A DNA stretch of 64,000 nucleotides from Streptomyces avicenniae (GTDB taxonomy: Bacteria; Actinomycetota; Actinomycetes; Streptomycetales; Streptomycetaceae): the NCBI RefSeq assembly GCF_000719135.1, contig NZ_JOEK01000009.1, forward strand, positions 372,001 through 436,000, in the 5' to 3' direction. A program made the translations under genes and the position numbers. The notes beneath the pieces were generated by a model. It saw only the letters and a list, made by a program, of their open reading frames with translations, did not search any database and was not told where the DNA came from. The stretch's first letter is position 1; each line of letters begins with the position of its first letter. Positions 1-8,235 of the stretch are shown in pieces.

Positions 1-144
1 GTCGCGCGCGCCTCGCGGACGCTGCGGCTGCTGGAGTGGTTCGAGGTGACGCAGGTGCGCGGGCACATCGAGGACGGCGCGGTGGCGCACTTCCAGGTGG
101 GGCTGAAGGTCGGGTTCCGGCTGGACGGCGAGGCGGACGGCTGA
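1..144 (+). CDS. Dodecin family protein, 3' end only
   Basis: The window opens inside this gene; 47 codons and a TGA remain. The residues [16 protein letters not shown] and [10 protein letters not shown] match the second half of dodecin, a ~70-residue flavin-binding protein that forms dodecamers storing or buffering FMN/riboflavin. The tryptophan in WFEV is the flavin-stacking residue of the family. The start and about one third of the protein lie outside the window. It converges on the sugar kinase on the opposite strand. Confidence 0.8.
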   Translation, partial: VARASRTLRLLEWFEVTQVRGHIEDGAVAHFQVGLKVGFRLDGEADG

Positions 145-157
145 CGCGTCGGCCGCG

Positions 158-1081
158 TCACAGAGCGGCCAGCTCCGCGCGGGTCGGCGGGTCCGCGCCG
201 GGGCGCGTGCAGGTGACGGACGCGGCGGTCGCGCAGTGCGCCAGGACGGCCGAGAGCACCCCGGGATCGGTCGGCGGCCCGCCCTGTCCCGCGACGGCGT
301 CGAGCAGCGCCGCCTGGAAGGCGTCCCCTGCCCCGACCGTGTCCACGACCGTGACCTCGGGGGCGGCGACGCGCACCTCGTGCGCCGCGGTGACGGCCAG
401 CGCGCCGCGCGCGCCCAGGGTCACGGCGACGAGCCTCGGCCCCGCGTCCAGCAGCCGCCGCGCCGCATCGGCGGGCGGCGTGCCCGGGTAGAGCCAGGCC
501 AGGTCCTCGTCGCTGGCCTTCAGCACGTCAACCGAGCTCGCGAGCGCGCGGCAGGCGGCCCGGTAGGCGTCGCGGTCGGGCTGGACGGCGGGCCGTACGT
601 TCAGGTCGGCCGCGACGGTGACGCCGCGCTGCCGCTGCGCCCGGCACAGGTCGCGCACGCGCGCGGCGCCCGGCTCGACGACGACGGCGAGCGAGCCGGT
701 GTGCAGGACGGCCGTGTCCTCGGGGACGGGCAGCTCGCGCGGGTCCCAGTCGGCGAGGAAGTCGTACGTCGCGCCGCCGTCCGCGCCGAGGTAGGCGAGC
801 GCGACGACGGTGCGGTCCGTGCCGGACGGCACGCGCCGCACGTCCACGCCGATGTGGCCGAGGTGCGCGGCGACCAGCGCGCCCGGCGGGTCGTCGCCCC
901 AGGCGGTGAGGAGGGTCGCAGGCCGCTCCAGCCGGTGCAGGCCGACGGCCACGTTGGCGGGGCTGCCGCCCGGCACGGCCCGCAGCTCGGTGGCGCCGGA
1001 GCGCCACAGCAGATCGACGAGTACCTCCCCGACGACGGTGACCCTTGTCCTGCTCTCGCTCACGCGGCCTCGACTCTCCAC
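158..1081 (-). CDS. PfkB-family carbohydrate kinase (fructokinase-like)
   Basis: A 307-residue ribokinase/PfkB-family protein, the usual length. The N-terminus has the GEVLVDLLW and PGGSPANVAVGLHRL substrate-binding segments. The C-terminal signature DTVGAGDAFQAALL contains the catalytic-base Asp and the anion hole. It should transfer phosphate from ATP to a sugar, most like fructokinases by the GGSPANVA signature, in the cytoplasm. The GTG at 1081 is the longest start; a second GTG at 1063, preceded by GAGG, is also reasonable. The substrate cannot be told from sequence. Confidence 0.85.
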   Translation of the reverse strand: MESRGRVSESRTRVTVVGEVLVDLLWRSGATELRAVPGGSPANVAVGLHRLERPATLLTAWGDDPPGALVAAHLGHIGVDVRRVPSGTDRTVVALAYLGADGGATYDFLADWDPRELPVPEDTAVLHTGSLAVVVEPGAARVRDLCRAQRQRGVTVAADLNVRPAVQPDRDAYRAACRALASSVDVLKASDEDLAWLYPGTPPADAARRLLDAGPRLVAVTLGARGALAVTAAHEVRVAAPEVTVVDTVGAGDAFQAALLDAVAGQGGPPTDPGVLSAVLAHCATAASVTCTRPGADPPTRAELAAL

Positions 1082-1100
1082 TGGGTTCCGCCCGGCGGCT

Positions 1101-1151
1101 CAGGCACGCCCCCTCCGTTACGGCGCGTGACCGGGCGGGGGCACGTGCCTG
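1101..1151. terminator. Inverted repeat between methyltransferase and sugar kinase
   Basis: CAGGCACG at 1101-1108 pairs with CGTGCCTG at 1144-1151, with further C/G-run pairing inside. There is no T-tract. It lies in the 127-bp gap between two minus-strand genes and could end transcription of the methyltransferase or simply be a stable leader. Confidence 0.25.
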
Positions 1152-1208
1152 CGGGGTGCGGCGCGATGGAGCATCGCCCGGCGCTCCCGCCCCCGTCAAC
1201 ACGGACCG

Positions 1209-2021
1209 TCAGGCCGCGCGTGCGGTCGTCAGCAGGTGGGCGCTGGCGCCCAGCAGCGCGGGCGCGGTCTCGACGGCACGCAGGGCGGCCAGGACGGTGG
1301 CGCGCGCGGCGGGGTCGTCGAGCCGTTCCCGCATGTCGCCGATCAGCCAGGCGGGGCCTTCGAGACCGTGCGTGACGGCGCCGGGCAGCCCGGCTTCGGC
1401 GAACTCCTCGGCGAGCGCGGCCGGTTCGTGGAACCACGCCGTGGTGAAGCCCATGCTCCCGTCGGGCAGGTGGCCGGTGCGCACGTGCTCCAGCGTCCTG
1501 TCGAGCCGCCCCGGCGCGTACAGATGGCCCTGGAGCATGGCGTCGGTCAGCGGGGCCCAGCGGCTGATCGCGGCGGCGGCGACGAGCCCGCCGGGGCGGA
1601 CGGCGCGGCGTGCCTCGGTGAGGGCGCGCAGCCGGTCGGCGCGCTCCGGCAGGTGGTAGAGCGGGCCGAGGAGCAGCACGGCGTCGAACGAGGCGTCGGC
1701 GACCGGGAGTTGCCGCGCGTCGCCCGGCTCGGCGGTGAGGCCGTACGCCCTGGCCTGCGCGACGTGCGGCGCCACGGGGTCGAGGAGTACGGTCCGGTAC
1801 CCGTCGTCGCGGAGCCACCGGGAGTGGACGCCGCTGCCGCCGCCGACGTCGAGGACGCGCGCGGGTGGCGGGGGCAGCGTGCGCCGCAGGACGTCCTGGG
1901 TACGCCAGAGTTCGAGCCGGGTGTCCGCCGGGGCGCCGTCCCTGTCGGACAGACGGCCGTCCTCGCGGCCCTGGGCGTAGTAGGCGAGCACGTCGGGAGG
2001 GAGTTCGGGGTGGGCGGTCAT
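1209..2021 (-). CDS. Class I SAM-dependent methyltransferase
   Basis: 270 residues from the ATG at 2021 (MTAHPELPPDVLAYY). Longer upstream starts read through low-information arginine/proline sequence and are unlikely. SAM-binding motif I is RVLDVGGGSGVHSRWL, followed by an acidic ribose-binding loop (TVLLDP) and the LLGPLYHL post-motif segment typical of UbiE/Methyltransf_11 proteins. The acceptor substrate is unknown. Its neighbours are general metabolism genes, so it does not obviously belong to the NRPS cluster. Confidence 0.8.
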   Translation of the reverse strand: MTAHPELPPDVLAYYAQGREDGRLSDRDGAPADTRLELWRTQDVLRRTLPPPPARVLDVGGGSGVHSRWLRDDGYRTVLLDPVAPHVAQARAYGLTAEPGDARQLPVADASFDAVLLLGPLYHLPERADRLRALTEARRAVRPGGLVAAAAISRWAPLTDAMLQGHLYAPGRLDRTLEHVRTGHLPDGSMGFTTAWFHEPAALAEEFAEAGLPGAVTHGLEGPAWLIGDMRERLDDPAARATVLAALRAVETAPALLGASAHLLTTARAA

Positions 2022-2164
2022 CCTCGATGGTCGTCCGCCGACACGCGGGCCCGCAACGGGATTCGGGGCGGAGCACGGATGCTCCGCCCAGGCTCGCACG
2101 AAAAGGCGGATCGGCGGGTACCGGCGTTCGAGAACGGTGGAGAGAGCGCACAGGAGGAGTGATC

Positions 2165-3109
2165 GTGGAGAGTGCACAGGACCATGCCGCCCGCACCGAG
2201 TTCACGTTGGCCGCCGACGGGGTGCCCGTCGCGACGTACACCTGGCTGCCGTCCGGCCGACCGGCCCGCGCCTGGGTCCAGTTGGTCCACGGCGCGGCCG
2301 AACACGCCCTGCGCTACGACCGGTTCGCGCAGGAGCTGACGGCGCACGGCTTCGCCGTCGTCGCCTCCGACCACCGGGGTCACGGCGCCACCGCCCCGCA
2401 CACCGGCGGCATCGGCGTGGTCGGCGACTCGGGCTGGCGCGCCGTCGTCGGTGACCTGCGGACGGTCGGCGAGCAGGCGCGCGTCGAACTCCCCGGCCTG
2501 CCGCTGGTGATGCTCGGCCACAGCATGGGCTCGCAACTGGCCAGGGACTACGCGCAGGAGCACGGGGAAGGGCTCGCCGGGCTGATCCTGTCGGGCACCT
2601 TCAGGTCGCTGCCCGGCTGCGAGCCGGAGACGGCCGTCGAGCGGCTGGGCGCGGAGATCGAGGCGGGCGGCCGGGGCGCGGCGTCGCAGTTCGTGCCGGA
2701 GCTGTTCGCGTCGTTCAACGACCCGTACCCGTTCCGTACGGGCTTCGAGTGGCTGTCGCGTGACGAGGCCGAGGTGGACGCGTACGTGGCCGACGAGGGC
2801 TGCGGCTTCCCGTTCAGCGCGGGGCTCGCGCTCGACTGGGTGCTCGGCGTGCGGAAGATCAACGAGCCGGAGCAGCAGGCGCGGGTGCCTGACGACCTGC
2901 CGGTGCGCGTCGTCGTCGGGGACCAGGACCCGTGCCACGCGGGGATGTCGCTGGTCTACGAGCTGCTGGAGGACTTCAGGTACGGCGGCGTGGGCGACCT
3001 GACGTGGCGGGCCTGGCCCGGCGCGCGGCACGAGATCCTCAACGAGACGAACCGCGACGAGGTGCGGGACGACCTCGTCGCGTGGCTGGACGACCGCCTG
3101 CCGGAGTGA
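2165..3109 (+). CDS. Alpha/beta hydrolase, monoacylglycerol-lipase-like (serine aminopeptidase S33 fold)
   Basis: 314 residues. The GTG at 2165 is chosen because AGGAGG lies seven bases upstream (2152-2157). The protein has the oxyanion segment VQLVHGAAEH, the nucleophile elbow MLGHSMGSQLA (Ser), a late Asp in VVVGDQDPC and a His in GARHEILNE, so the catalytic triad is complete. Lengths and motifs fit lysophospholipase/monoacylglycerol lipase-like hydrolases. It is divergent from the methyltransferase and converges on the XRE regulator. Confidence 0.85.
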   Translation: MESAQDHAARTEFTLAADGVPVATYTWLPSGRPARAWVQLVHGAAEHALRYDRFAQELTAHGFAVVASDHRGHGATAPHTGGIGVVGDSGWRAVVGDLRTVGEQARVELPGLPLVMLGHSMGSQLARDYAQEHGEGLAGLILSGTFRSLPGCEPETAVERLGAEIEAGGRGAASQFVPELFASFNDPYPFRTGFEWLSRDEAEVDAYVADEGCGFPFSAGLALDWVLGVRKINEPEQQARVPDDLPVRVVVGDQDPCHAGMSLVYELLEDFRYGGVGDLTWRAWPGARHEILNETNRDEVRDDLVAWLDDRLPE

Positions 3110-3134
3110 GGGCGGCGGCCGTCCCGGCGTCGGC

Positions 3135-4058
3135 TCAGAGCGTCTTCTTCAGCCCGTCGAGCACGCGCAGCCCGTCCAGCAGATCGGGCGTCTTGCTGTG
3201 CGGCTCGGCGGTGGCGCACACGCTGTCCATGACCGCGAGGTAGTCCTCGACGTCGTCGCGCTTGTCGAGGTAGAGGGCGCTGTTGAGCTGTTCCAGGTAG
3301 ACGATGTCCGGCAGGTCGGGCTCCAGGAAGCGCAGGATCGTGACCGGCCCGCCCGCGGCGGCGAGTCCGCCCATGCGGAACGGCGCCACCTGGATCGTGA
3401 CGTTGGGCCGGTCGGCCAGCTCGCGCAGGTGGCGGATCTGGCCGCGCATCGTCTCGTTGCTGCCCAGGGTGCGGCTCAGCGCGGCCTCGTCCACGACGGC
3501 CCACAGCTTGGGCGCGTGGTCCTTGAACAGCATCTTCTGCCGCTCCATGCGCAGTTCGACGCGGCGCTCCACCTGGCGTTCGCTCGCCCTCGGGTTGCCG
3601 AGCCTGATGCAGGCGCGGGCGTAGTCGCGCGTCTGGAGCAGACCGGGGATGAACTGCACCTCGAAGGTGCGGATCACCGACGCGGCCTCCTCAAGGCCGA
3701 TCAGCGTCTCGAACCAGCTGGGCAGGACGTCGCTGTACTTCTGCCACCAGCCCGGCGTACTGGCCTGCCGGGCGAGTGCGAGGAGCTGTCCGCGCCGTGG
3801 CTCGTCGTGCACTCCGTAGAGCGTGAGCAGATCGGCGACGTCCCGTTCCTTCGCACCCACCCGGCCCAGCTCCAGGCGGCTTATCTTGGCGTGCGAGCCC
3901 CGGATCGCGTCCCCGGCGGCCTCCCTGCTGATGCGGCACTCCTCACGGAGGCGGCGCAGATGGGTGCCGAGCACGATCCGCAGGACCGTGGGTCCACCCC
4001 TCGGATGGGCCAGGAGGTCCCGCACCGAGGAGGCGTTGCCTGGTTGAGCTGACGCCAT
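3135..4058 (-). CDS. XRE-family helix-turn-helix regulator with DUF5753 domain (Scr1-type)
   Basis: 307 residues. An N-terminal HTH_XRE domain (about residues 25-85, LRRLREECRISREAAGDAI then SHAKISRLELGR) is followed by the DUF5753 domain with its marker SVIRTFEVQFIPGLLQTRDYARA. This architecture is very common in Streptomyces beside DUF397 proteins and is usually described as a toxin-antitoxin-like regulatory pair affecting development or antibiotic production. The start at 4058 has AGGGGA seven bases upstream. Confidence 0.9.
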   Translation of the reverse strand: MASAQPGNASSVRDLLAHPRGGPTVLRIVLGTHLRRLREECRISREAAGDAIRGSHAKISRLELGRVGAKERDVADLLTLYGVHDEPRRGQLLALARQASTPGWWQKYSDVLPSWFETLIGLEEAASVIRTFEVQFIPGLLQTRDYARACIRLGNPRASERQVERRVELRMERQKMLFKDHAPKLWAVVDEAALSRTLGSNETMRGQIRHLRELADRPNVTIQVAPFRMGGLAAAGGPVTILRFLEPDLPDIVYLEQLNSALYLDKRDDVEDYLAVMDSVCATAEPHSKTPDLLDGLRVLDGLKKTL

Positions 4059-4160
4059 GATCTTGTCCCCTGAGTTGTTGAAATCGGGCCCAGTGTCGCA
4101 CTGTTGCAGCCAGTCGTACAGTTGCTCCCGGGCAACACCGGGCAGCTCAGGGCGAATCGG

Positions 4161-4403
4161 TCAGGCGCGGTCCACCAGGTCGTCGAAGTCGCCGTCCTTC
4201 GCACCCAGGACGAAGGCCGTCATCTCCGCGCGGGTGTAGATGAGCGCGGGGCCGCGCGGGTCGCGCGAGTTGCGGACGGCCACGTCGCCGTCGGGCAGGC
4301 CCGCGACCTCCACACAGTTGCCGTTGGGGTTGCTGCGTCCGCTCTTGCGCCATGCGGCGCCTTCGATCAGGCCGGCCGGGACACCGTTGACGAGCTGCGG
4401 CAT
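4161..4403 (-). CDS. DUF397 domain small protein
   Basis: 80 residues with the DUF397 hallmarks WRKSGRSNPNGNCVEVA and VAVRNSRDPRGPALIYTRAEM. The AGGAG at six bases upstream supports the start. It sits upstream of the DUF5753 regulator on the same strand (102-bp gap), the reverse of the usual gene order. Family role: partner, possibly the toxin-like component, of the XRE/DUF5753 protein. Confidence 0.9.
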   Translation of the reverse strand: MPQLVNGVPAGLIEGAAWRKSGRSNPNGNCVEVAGLPDGDVAVRNSRDPRGPALIYTRAEMTAFVLGAKDGDFDDLVDRA

Positions 4404-4485
4404 TTCGACTCCTACGTTCTGTTGGTCCGGCTGTCGCCCGTGGGGTGTGGACAGCCACTGACCGAATAGTGCCTCAACTGTGAGC

Positions 4486-4545
4486 GTTCTTGCATCTGTT
4501 CTTGCACCTGTTCTTGCATTCGTTCTTTCAGATGTACTTGCAGGG
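4486..4545. repeat. Five degenerate 12-bp tandem repeats upstream of DUF397 and HATPase genes
   Basis: Consecutive 12-mers start GTTCTTGCATCT, GTTCTTGCACCT, GTTCTTGCATTC, GTTCTTTCAGAT, GTACTTGCAGGG, with decay toward the right. They fill the divergent promoter region between the DUF397 and HATPase genes, so they may be repeated regulator-binding sites. A short minus-strand reading frame through them gives an MQEQVQEQ-type repeat, probably incidental. Confidence 0.6.
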
Positions 4546-4622
4546 ATACGCTGAGCTGGATGAGGATGGACTTAGCGGAGCCGCCGCCCCAGGGCGGAGC
4601 CAGCACGTCGCGGAGGTCGTTC

Positions 4623-5252
4623 ATGACAGCTCTCCCGTTCGCCACGATGGCCCCTTACGAGGTGCCGCCGTCCCCGGGCGGAGCCGCCGACGCGGCAGGA
4701 TTCGCCACTCTCGCGTTCGGCTGCTCCCCGGGAGCCGCGGGCGAGGCCCGGCGGATGACGGAGCGCACGCTGCGCGGCTGGAACCTCGGCCGCCTGGTGG
4801 ACGACGCGTCGGTGATCGTCTCCGAGCTGGTGACGAACGCGGTCCGCTACGGCAGGCCCCTCAGCCGCGCCCACCGCCCCCTGCCGCCCGCGACGGCCGA
4901 CGAGCCGTTCCTCCTGAGCCTGGTGCACTGCGAGGGCTCGGTCCTGTGCGCGGTCTTCGACCCGGGCCAGGGCGCGCCCCGAGTGAAGGAGCCCGACCAC
5001 TTCCAGGAGTCGGGACGCGGGCTGCACGTCCTGTCGGCGCTGTCGGCGAACTGGGGCTGGACCACGCCCGACCGGCACGGCAAGGCGGTCTGGGCGCTGC
5101 TCTCCGACGACGCGCGCACCGACCGTTCCGACGGCCCGGCGGCCGACGACCCGGACTGGGACCCGCTGACCCGCCTGCTGCTGCTGCTCGAACTCCTCAG
5201 CGGCCCCTCCTGGCTCAAGACGCTGGGCCCGTCGTCCGAGCTGGCGTCCTGA
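4623..5252 (+). CDS. ATP-binding protein of the anti-sigma-factor/HATPase_c type
   Basis: 209 residues from the ATG at 4623, preceded by GGAGG six bases upstream; an upstream ATG at 4560 lacks this. The protein has the GHKL ATPase N-box VIVSELVTNAVRYG and the G-box region ESGRGLHVLSALSANWGW. It is like RsbW/SpoIIAB-related regulatory kinases that streptomycetes encode next to XRE/DUF397 pairs. Likely partner: an unlinked sigma or anti-anti-sigma factor. Confidence 0.85.
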   Translation: MTALPFATMAPYEVPPSPGGAADAAGFATLAFGCSPGAAGEARRMTERTLRGWNLGRLVDDASVIVSELVTNAVRYGRPLSRAHRPLPPATADEPFLLSLVHCEGSVLCAVFDPGQGAPRVKEPDHFQESGRGLHVLSALSANWGWTTPDRHGKAVWALLSDDARTDRSDGPAADDPDWDPLTRLLLLLELLSGPSWLKTLGPSSELAS

Positions 5253-5359
5253 CCTGCCGCTCCTTCTCGTTCACGCTCCGTGCAGGCGGCGGTGGCACCG
5301 CTCGGGACTTGATATGGTTGCCCGTGTCACCGCGGCCCACGGGCCCGCGCGCACACCTC

Positions 5360-5447
5360 GTCCGGGTGGCGGAATGGCAGACGCGCTAGCTTGAGGTGCT
5401 AGTGCCCTCTTATGGGCGTGGGGGTTCAAGTCCCCCCTCGGACACCA
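5360..5447 (+). tRNA. tRNA-Leu (anticodon GAG)
   Basis: A full cloverleaf is visible. The acceptor GTCCGGG pairs with CTCGGAC, discriminator A and encoded CCA at 5445-5447. The anticodon stem CTAGC/GCTAG encloses TTGAGGT with GAG at 5393-5395. A long variable arm and a T-arm GGGGGTTCAAGTCCCCC follow. The long variable arm is typical of class II tRNA-Leu. Such genes are common attachment sites for integrative elements, and the next 850 bp fit that picture. Confidence 0.93.
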
Positions 5448-5459
5448 GCAAACGATCGT

Positions 5460-5690
5460 GTTCGTCAGGCGACCGTGCCCAGCCTGATCCGGCTGGAGCG
5501 TGAGGCGGCCAGGTCGTTGGTGCCCCCGACGCCCGCCGGTCGCGCACCGGGAATTCCTCCGGGAGCCCGAGGCGCACGCGGCAGGTGCGCCAGCGAGCCG
5601 ACACCTTCTCCGGGTCCTGCGGCCCGCCTGGCTCGGCCGGGTCGCGAACCGTGAAGAAGTCCCGGGCGAACACGCGGTCGTGGCCGTGCC
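5460..5690 (-). pseudogene. Decayed tyrosine-integrase fragment beside tRNA-Leu
   Basis: The minus-strand frame reads RVFARDFFTVRDP, then PQDPEKVSARWRTCRVRLGLPEEF, the spacer and helix before box II in actinobacterial tyrosine recombinases. Where box II (YDWRHT-like) is expected the sequence reads RDRRAS, so the catalytic Arg-x-x-His-Arg core is lost, and no complete start or C-terminal tyrosine is present. Together with the tRNA and toxin-antitoxin genes this looks like a remnant of an integrated element. Confidence 0.35.
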
Positions 5691-5743
5691 ATGCGGCCCC
5701 TGCACGAGCCACTTCGAAGCCAGCATCCCGTTACGCTTGACAT

Positions 5744-6037
5744 ATGGACGATTACGCACCGCTGGAAGGGCTCAGGAAGCTGGGCCCGTGGGACGTCATG
5801 TCGATTCCGGACGCGCAGAGACAGTTGGGGGCTGTGGCGCGCCGGATCGCGGAGTCCCGCGATGACATCGCGCTCACCGACGGGGAGGACCGGATCGTCG
5901 CCCTGATCATCAATCCCGAGGTGCTCGAAGACCTGAAGGCGGAACTTGCCTTCGCCCGCAACGAGATCGACCGCCGCGACGGCAAGGAGCCCCTTGACGG
6001 CGAGGAGGTCGTCGCGAGGCTGAGGGGCACCTCGTGA
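5744..6037 (+). CDS. Type II antitoxin, Phd/YefM family
   Basis: 97 residues. The segment MSIPDAQRQLGAVARRIAESRDDIALTDGEDRIVALIINPE has the Phd/YefM layout: an N-terminal strand-helix DNA-binding fold with the 'R-x-x-L-x-x-L' helix, then a helical C-terminal tail (EVLEDLKAELAFARNEIDRR) that would wrap the toxin. The next gene starts inside its stop codon. It would bind and neutralise the RelE-like toxin and repress the operon. Confidence 0.8.
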   Translation: MDDYAPLEGLRKLGPWDVMSIPDAQRQLGAVARRIAESRDDIALTDGEDRIVALIINPEVLEDLKAELAFARNEIDRRDGKEPLDGEEVVARLRGTS

Positions 6038-6294
6038 ACCGGGCGAAGGTCCAGTTCGCACCCGACGCGGAACGCGCGCTCGCCCGCCTGTACAAGTCCG
6101 ATCCCGCAGGGACGGACCAGGTCATCGACAGCATCAACCTTCTGCTGCGGAACCCGCAGCCTACGGGGGTGCATCGGTGGAGCGGGGACCAGTTCCGGAT
6201 GCGGGTCGGCTTCTACCGGGTCTTCTACAAGATCGTCAGCCGGAAGCCGGTGATCATCAGCATCGAGCATGTCGGTAGGGCCCCCACGCTCTGA
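6034..6294 (+). CDS. Type II toxin, RelE/ParE superfamily
   Basis: 86 residues. The GTG at 6034 overlaps the antitoxin stop (GTGA), the usual translational coupling of these pairs. The protein has the RelE/ParE fold signatures FAPDAERALARL at the N-terminus, QFRMRVGFYRVFYKI in the core strands with the conserved Arg residues, and a C-terminal IEHVGRAPTL strand. RelE homologues cleave ribosome-bound mRNA and ParE homologues poison gyrase; length and the YRVFYKI motif favour RelE. Confidence 0.85.
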   Translation: MNRAKVQFAPDAERALARLYKSDPAGTDQVIDSINLLLRNPQPTGVHRWSGDQFRMRVGFYRVFYKIVSRKPVIISIEHVGRAPTL

Positions 6295-6325
6295 GCACGA
6301 CAGGCCACCGTGGCGGCCGACAACC

Positions 6326-6354
6326 GCCCCACCCCGCATGCAGCGGGGTGGGGC
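6326..6354 (+). terminator. Strong hairpin terminator after the toxin-antitoxin operon
   Basis: GCCCCACCCCGC (6326-6337) pairs perfectly over 12 bp with GCGGGGTGGGGC (6343-6354) around a five-base loop, followed by AGTTCT. It starts 32 bp after the toxin stop codon. Confidence 0.75.
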
Positions 6355-6922
6355 AGTTCTCTGCATGGGCGTCGTGAGGTACCGCAGGTCAGGTTCTCGT
6401 CCGGGTGATGAGTTCCCGATGTGGTGGGACGAGGGTGGTGTGATCGTCGCGTGAGGCGGACTGGAGGAGTTCGGCGGCGACGATGAGCTGCGCGCCGCGG
6501 CCTGCGTCGGTGGCCAGAAGGCTGTGGAACTCCTCGCGGATGCGGTTCGCGGTCTCGTGCTGGCCGAATTCAGGCCAGCACCACCCGTTTCTCATGGAAG
6601 GCCCCCGCCTGTCCGGCGGCCCGGTGCGATGTCGTGGCCGATGCGGCGGGGGGGGCAGGACGGTGCGGACGCCGCTCCCACCATCGCCTCGCCGCGCAGG
6701 TCGGCCAGGGTCAGCCACGAGCCCCACGGGAAGTCCGGGCCCACTCCCCCGCCCCTGATACCTGCCAGTACGCGGGCGTCACAGGTGTCAGTAGCCTGAC
6801 GGAAAATGCATTCCGTGTCCGGGGTGAGCGTCCGTTTCGCATGACCGTCGCCACAACCATGCACGGTCCGCGACCTCATCCGCACGGCAATCCCGACGAC
6901 CCGACGTACGAAGGGCAATGCC
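6355..6922. other. Intergenic region at the left edge of the NRPS cluster
   Basis: No gene is supported. Minus-strand frames contain protein-like scraps (EFGQHETANRIREEFHSLL and PDFPWGSWLTLADLRGEA in different frames) that could be decayed coding sequence, but I cannot assign a family. It must also hold the promoter of the aminotransferase gene. Confidence 0.4.
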
Positions 6923-8188
6923 TTGAGCCGATCGGCTTCCTCGAATTTCCTCTGGCGGCCTTGGATACCGGTCACGGAGCCTGTTGAACTACAGATCACC
7001 GAGGCGCGGGGATGCCATGTACGCGACGCGGAAGGCACCTGGTATCTCGACGGTATTTCCGGTGTGCTGAACGCGTCGTGCGGCCACGGGCATCCTCGGC
7101 TGATCGAGGCCGCGACCAGCCAGATGCGGCGGCTCGCCCACTACGACCCGATGGCCGCGTCCCACGAGCCCGCGGCGAACCTGGCGGCGCGGCTCGCCGA
7201 GATCATGCCGGGCGACCTGAACGAGACCTTCCTCCTCAACAGCGGGTCGGAGGGGATCGAGGCGGCGCTCAAGATCGTCTGGCAGTACTGGCGCAACCTC
7301 GGCCAGGAGCGCGAGCGCGTCATCTCCTTCGCGGCCGGATACCACGGCACCACCGCCCTCGGCCAGGAACTGTCGGGGCTGCCGTTCACCGTGAACGACT
7401 GGGACGACCGGTTCCCGGTGGACCAGGTGACCCTGCCCGCCTCCCCCCGCGCGCTGCGCACGCCGGAAGGCGCCGAAGCCCTGCTCGCGCGCTTCGCCCA
7501 GGCGCTCGAGAACGGCACACCGGCCGCCGCGGTCGTCGTCGAGCCGCTGCTGGGGCTGGGTGGCTGCGTCGTGCTCCCCGAGGGCTTCCTCGCCGGGCTC
7601 CGGCGGCTGTGCGACGAGCACGGGACGTTGCTCCTCCTGGACGAGATCTTCACCGGCTTCGGCCGCACCGGCCGGATGTTCGGGTTCGAGCACGACGGGA
7701 TCACGCCCGACATCGTCGTCTCCAGCAAGGGCATCAGCAGCGGCCTGATCCCGCTCGCCGCGCTGACCGCCACGACGGCGATCAAGGACACCTTCAGGAA
7801 CTCCGAGGTCGCCCAAGGCCTCCGCTACGGGCACACGACGGGCGGGCACGCGGTCGCCGCAGCGGTCGCGATCGCCGTGCTCGACGTCATGGCGGAGGAG
7901 AAGCTCGTCGAGAACGCGGCGGCCCAGGGCGCCAGGATCCAGGCGGGCCTCGACGCCTTCCGGGCCCATCCGAAGATCGCCGACATCCGCGGGCAGGGCC
8001 TCGTCATCGCCATCGAGGCCGACTCGCCGGAGACGGCCGGAGTGCTCGCGACGGCAGCCATGCGGCAGGGCCTTCTCGTACGCGGCGAGCGCGGCGTGCT
8101 GCGGATCGCGCCGCCCCTGACGATCACCGCCGACGAGTCGCTGGAGCTCGTCGAGAAGCTCGGCGGAGCCGTCGCCGCGCTCGACTGA
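6923..8188 (+). CDS. Class III PLP-dependent aminotransferase
   Basis: 421 residues, normal for class III (omega/GABA-type) aminotransferases. It has the cofactor features FLLNSGSEGIEAALK, the Asp240 motif LLLLDEIFTGFGRTGRMFG and the Schiff-base Lys269 in VVSSKGISSG. No ATG or GTG is available in frame after the stop at 6842, so the TTG at 6923 with GAAGGG upstream is the likely start. It probably transaminates an omega-amino or 2,2-dialkylglycine-like substrate. It is the first plus-strand gene of the cluster and is followed closely by a free condensation protein, so it probably serves precursor supply. Confidence 0.85.
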   Translation: MSRSASSNFLWRPWIPVTEPVELQITEARGCHVRDAEGTWYLDGISGVLNASCGHGHPRLIEAATSQMRRLAHYDPMAASHEPAANLAARLAEIMPGDLNETFLLNSGSEGIEAALKIVWQYWRNLGQERERVISFAAGYHGTTALGQELSGLPFTVNDWDDRFPVDQVTLPASPRALRTPEGAEALLARFAQALENGTPAAAVVVEPLLGLGGCVVLPEGFLAGLRRLCDEHGTLLLLDEIFTGFGRTGRMFGFEHDGITPDIVVSSKGISSGLIPLAALTATTAIKDTFRNSEVAQGLRYGHTTGGHAVAAAVAIAVLDVMAEEKLVENAAAQGARIQAGLDAFRAHPKIADIRGQGLVIAIEADSPETAGVLATAAMRQGLLVRGERGVLRIAPPLTITADESLELVEKLGGAVAALD

Positions 8189-8235
8189 CCTGGCACCGCG
8201 CTCCAGTGGGAATCCTGATCCGAGGAGGAAGGGAC

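Noticed and set aside
4486..4545. CRISPR array
   Set aside because: The units are 12-bp contiguous tandem repeats with no spacers and no cas genes nearby.
4412..4645. Small minus-strand protein with MQEQVQEQ repeat
   Set aside because: It spans the tandem DNA repeat and the ribosome site of the HATPase gene, has no convincing ribosome site and recalls no family; the repeat explains the frame.
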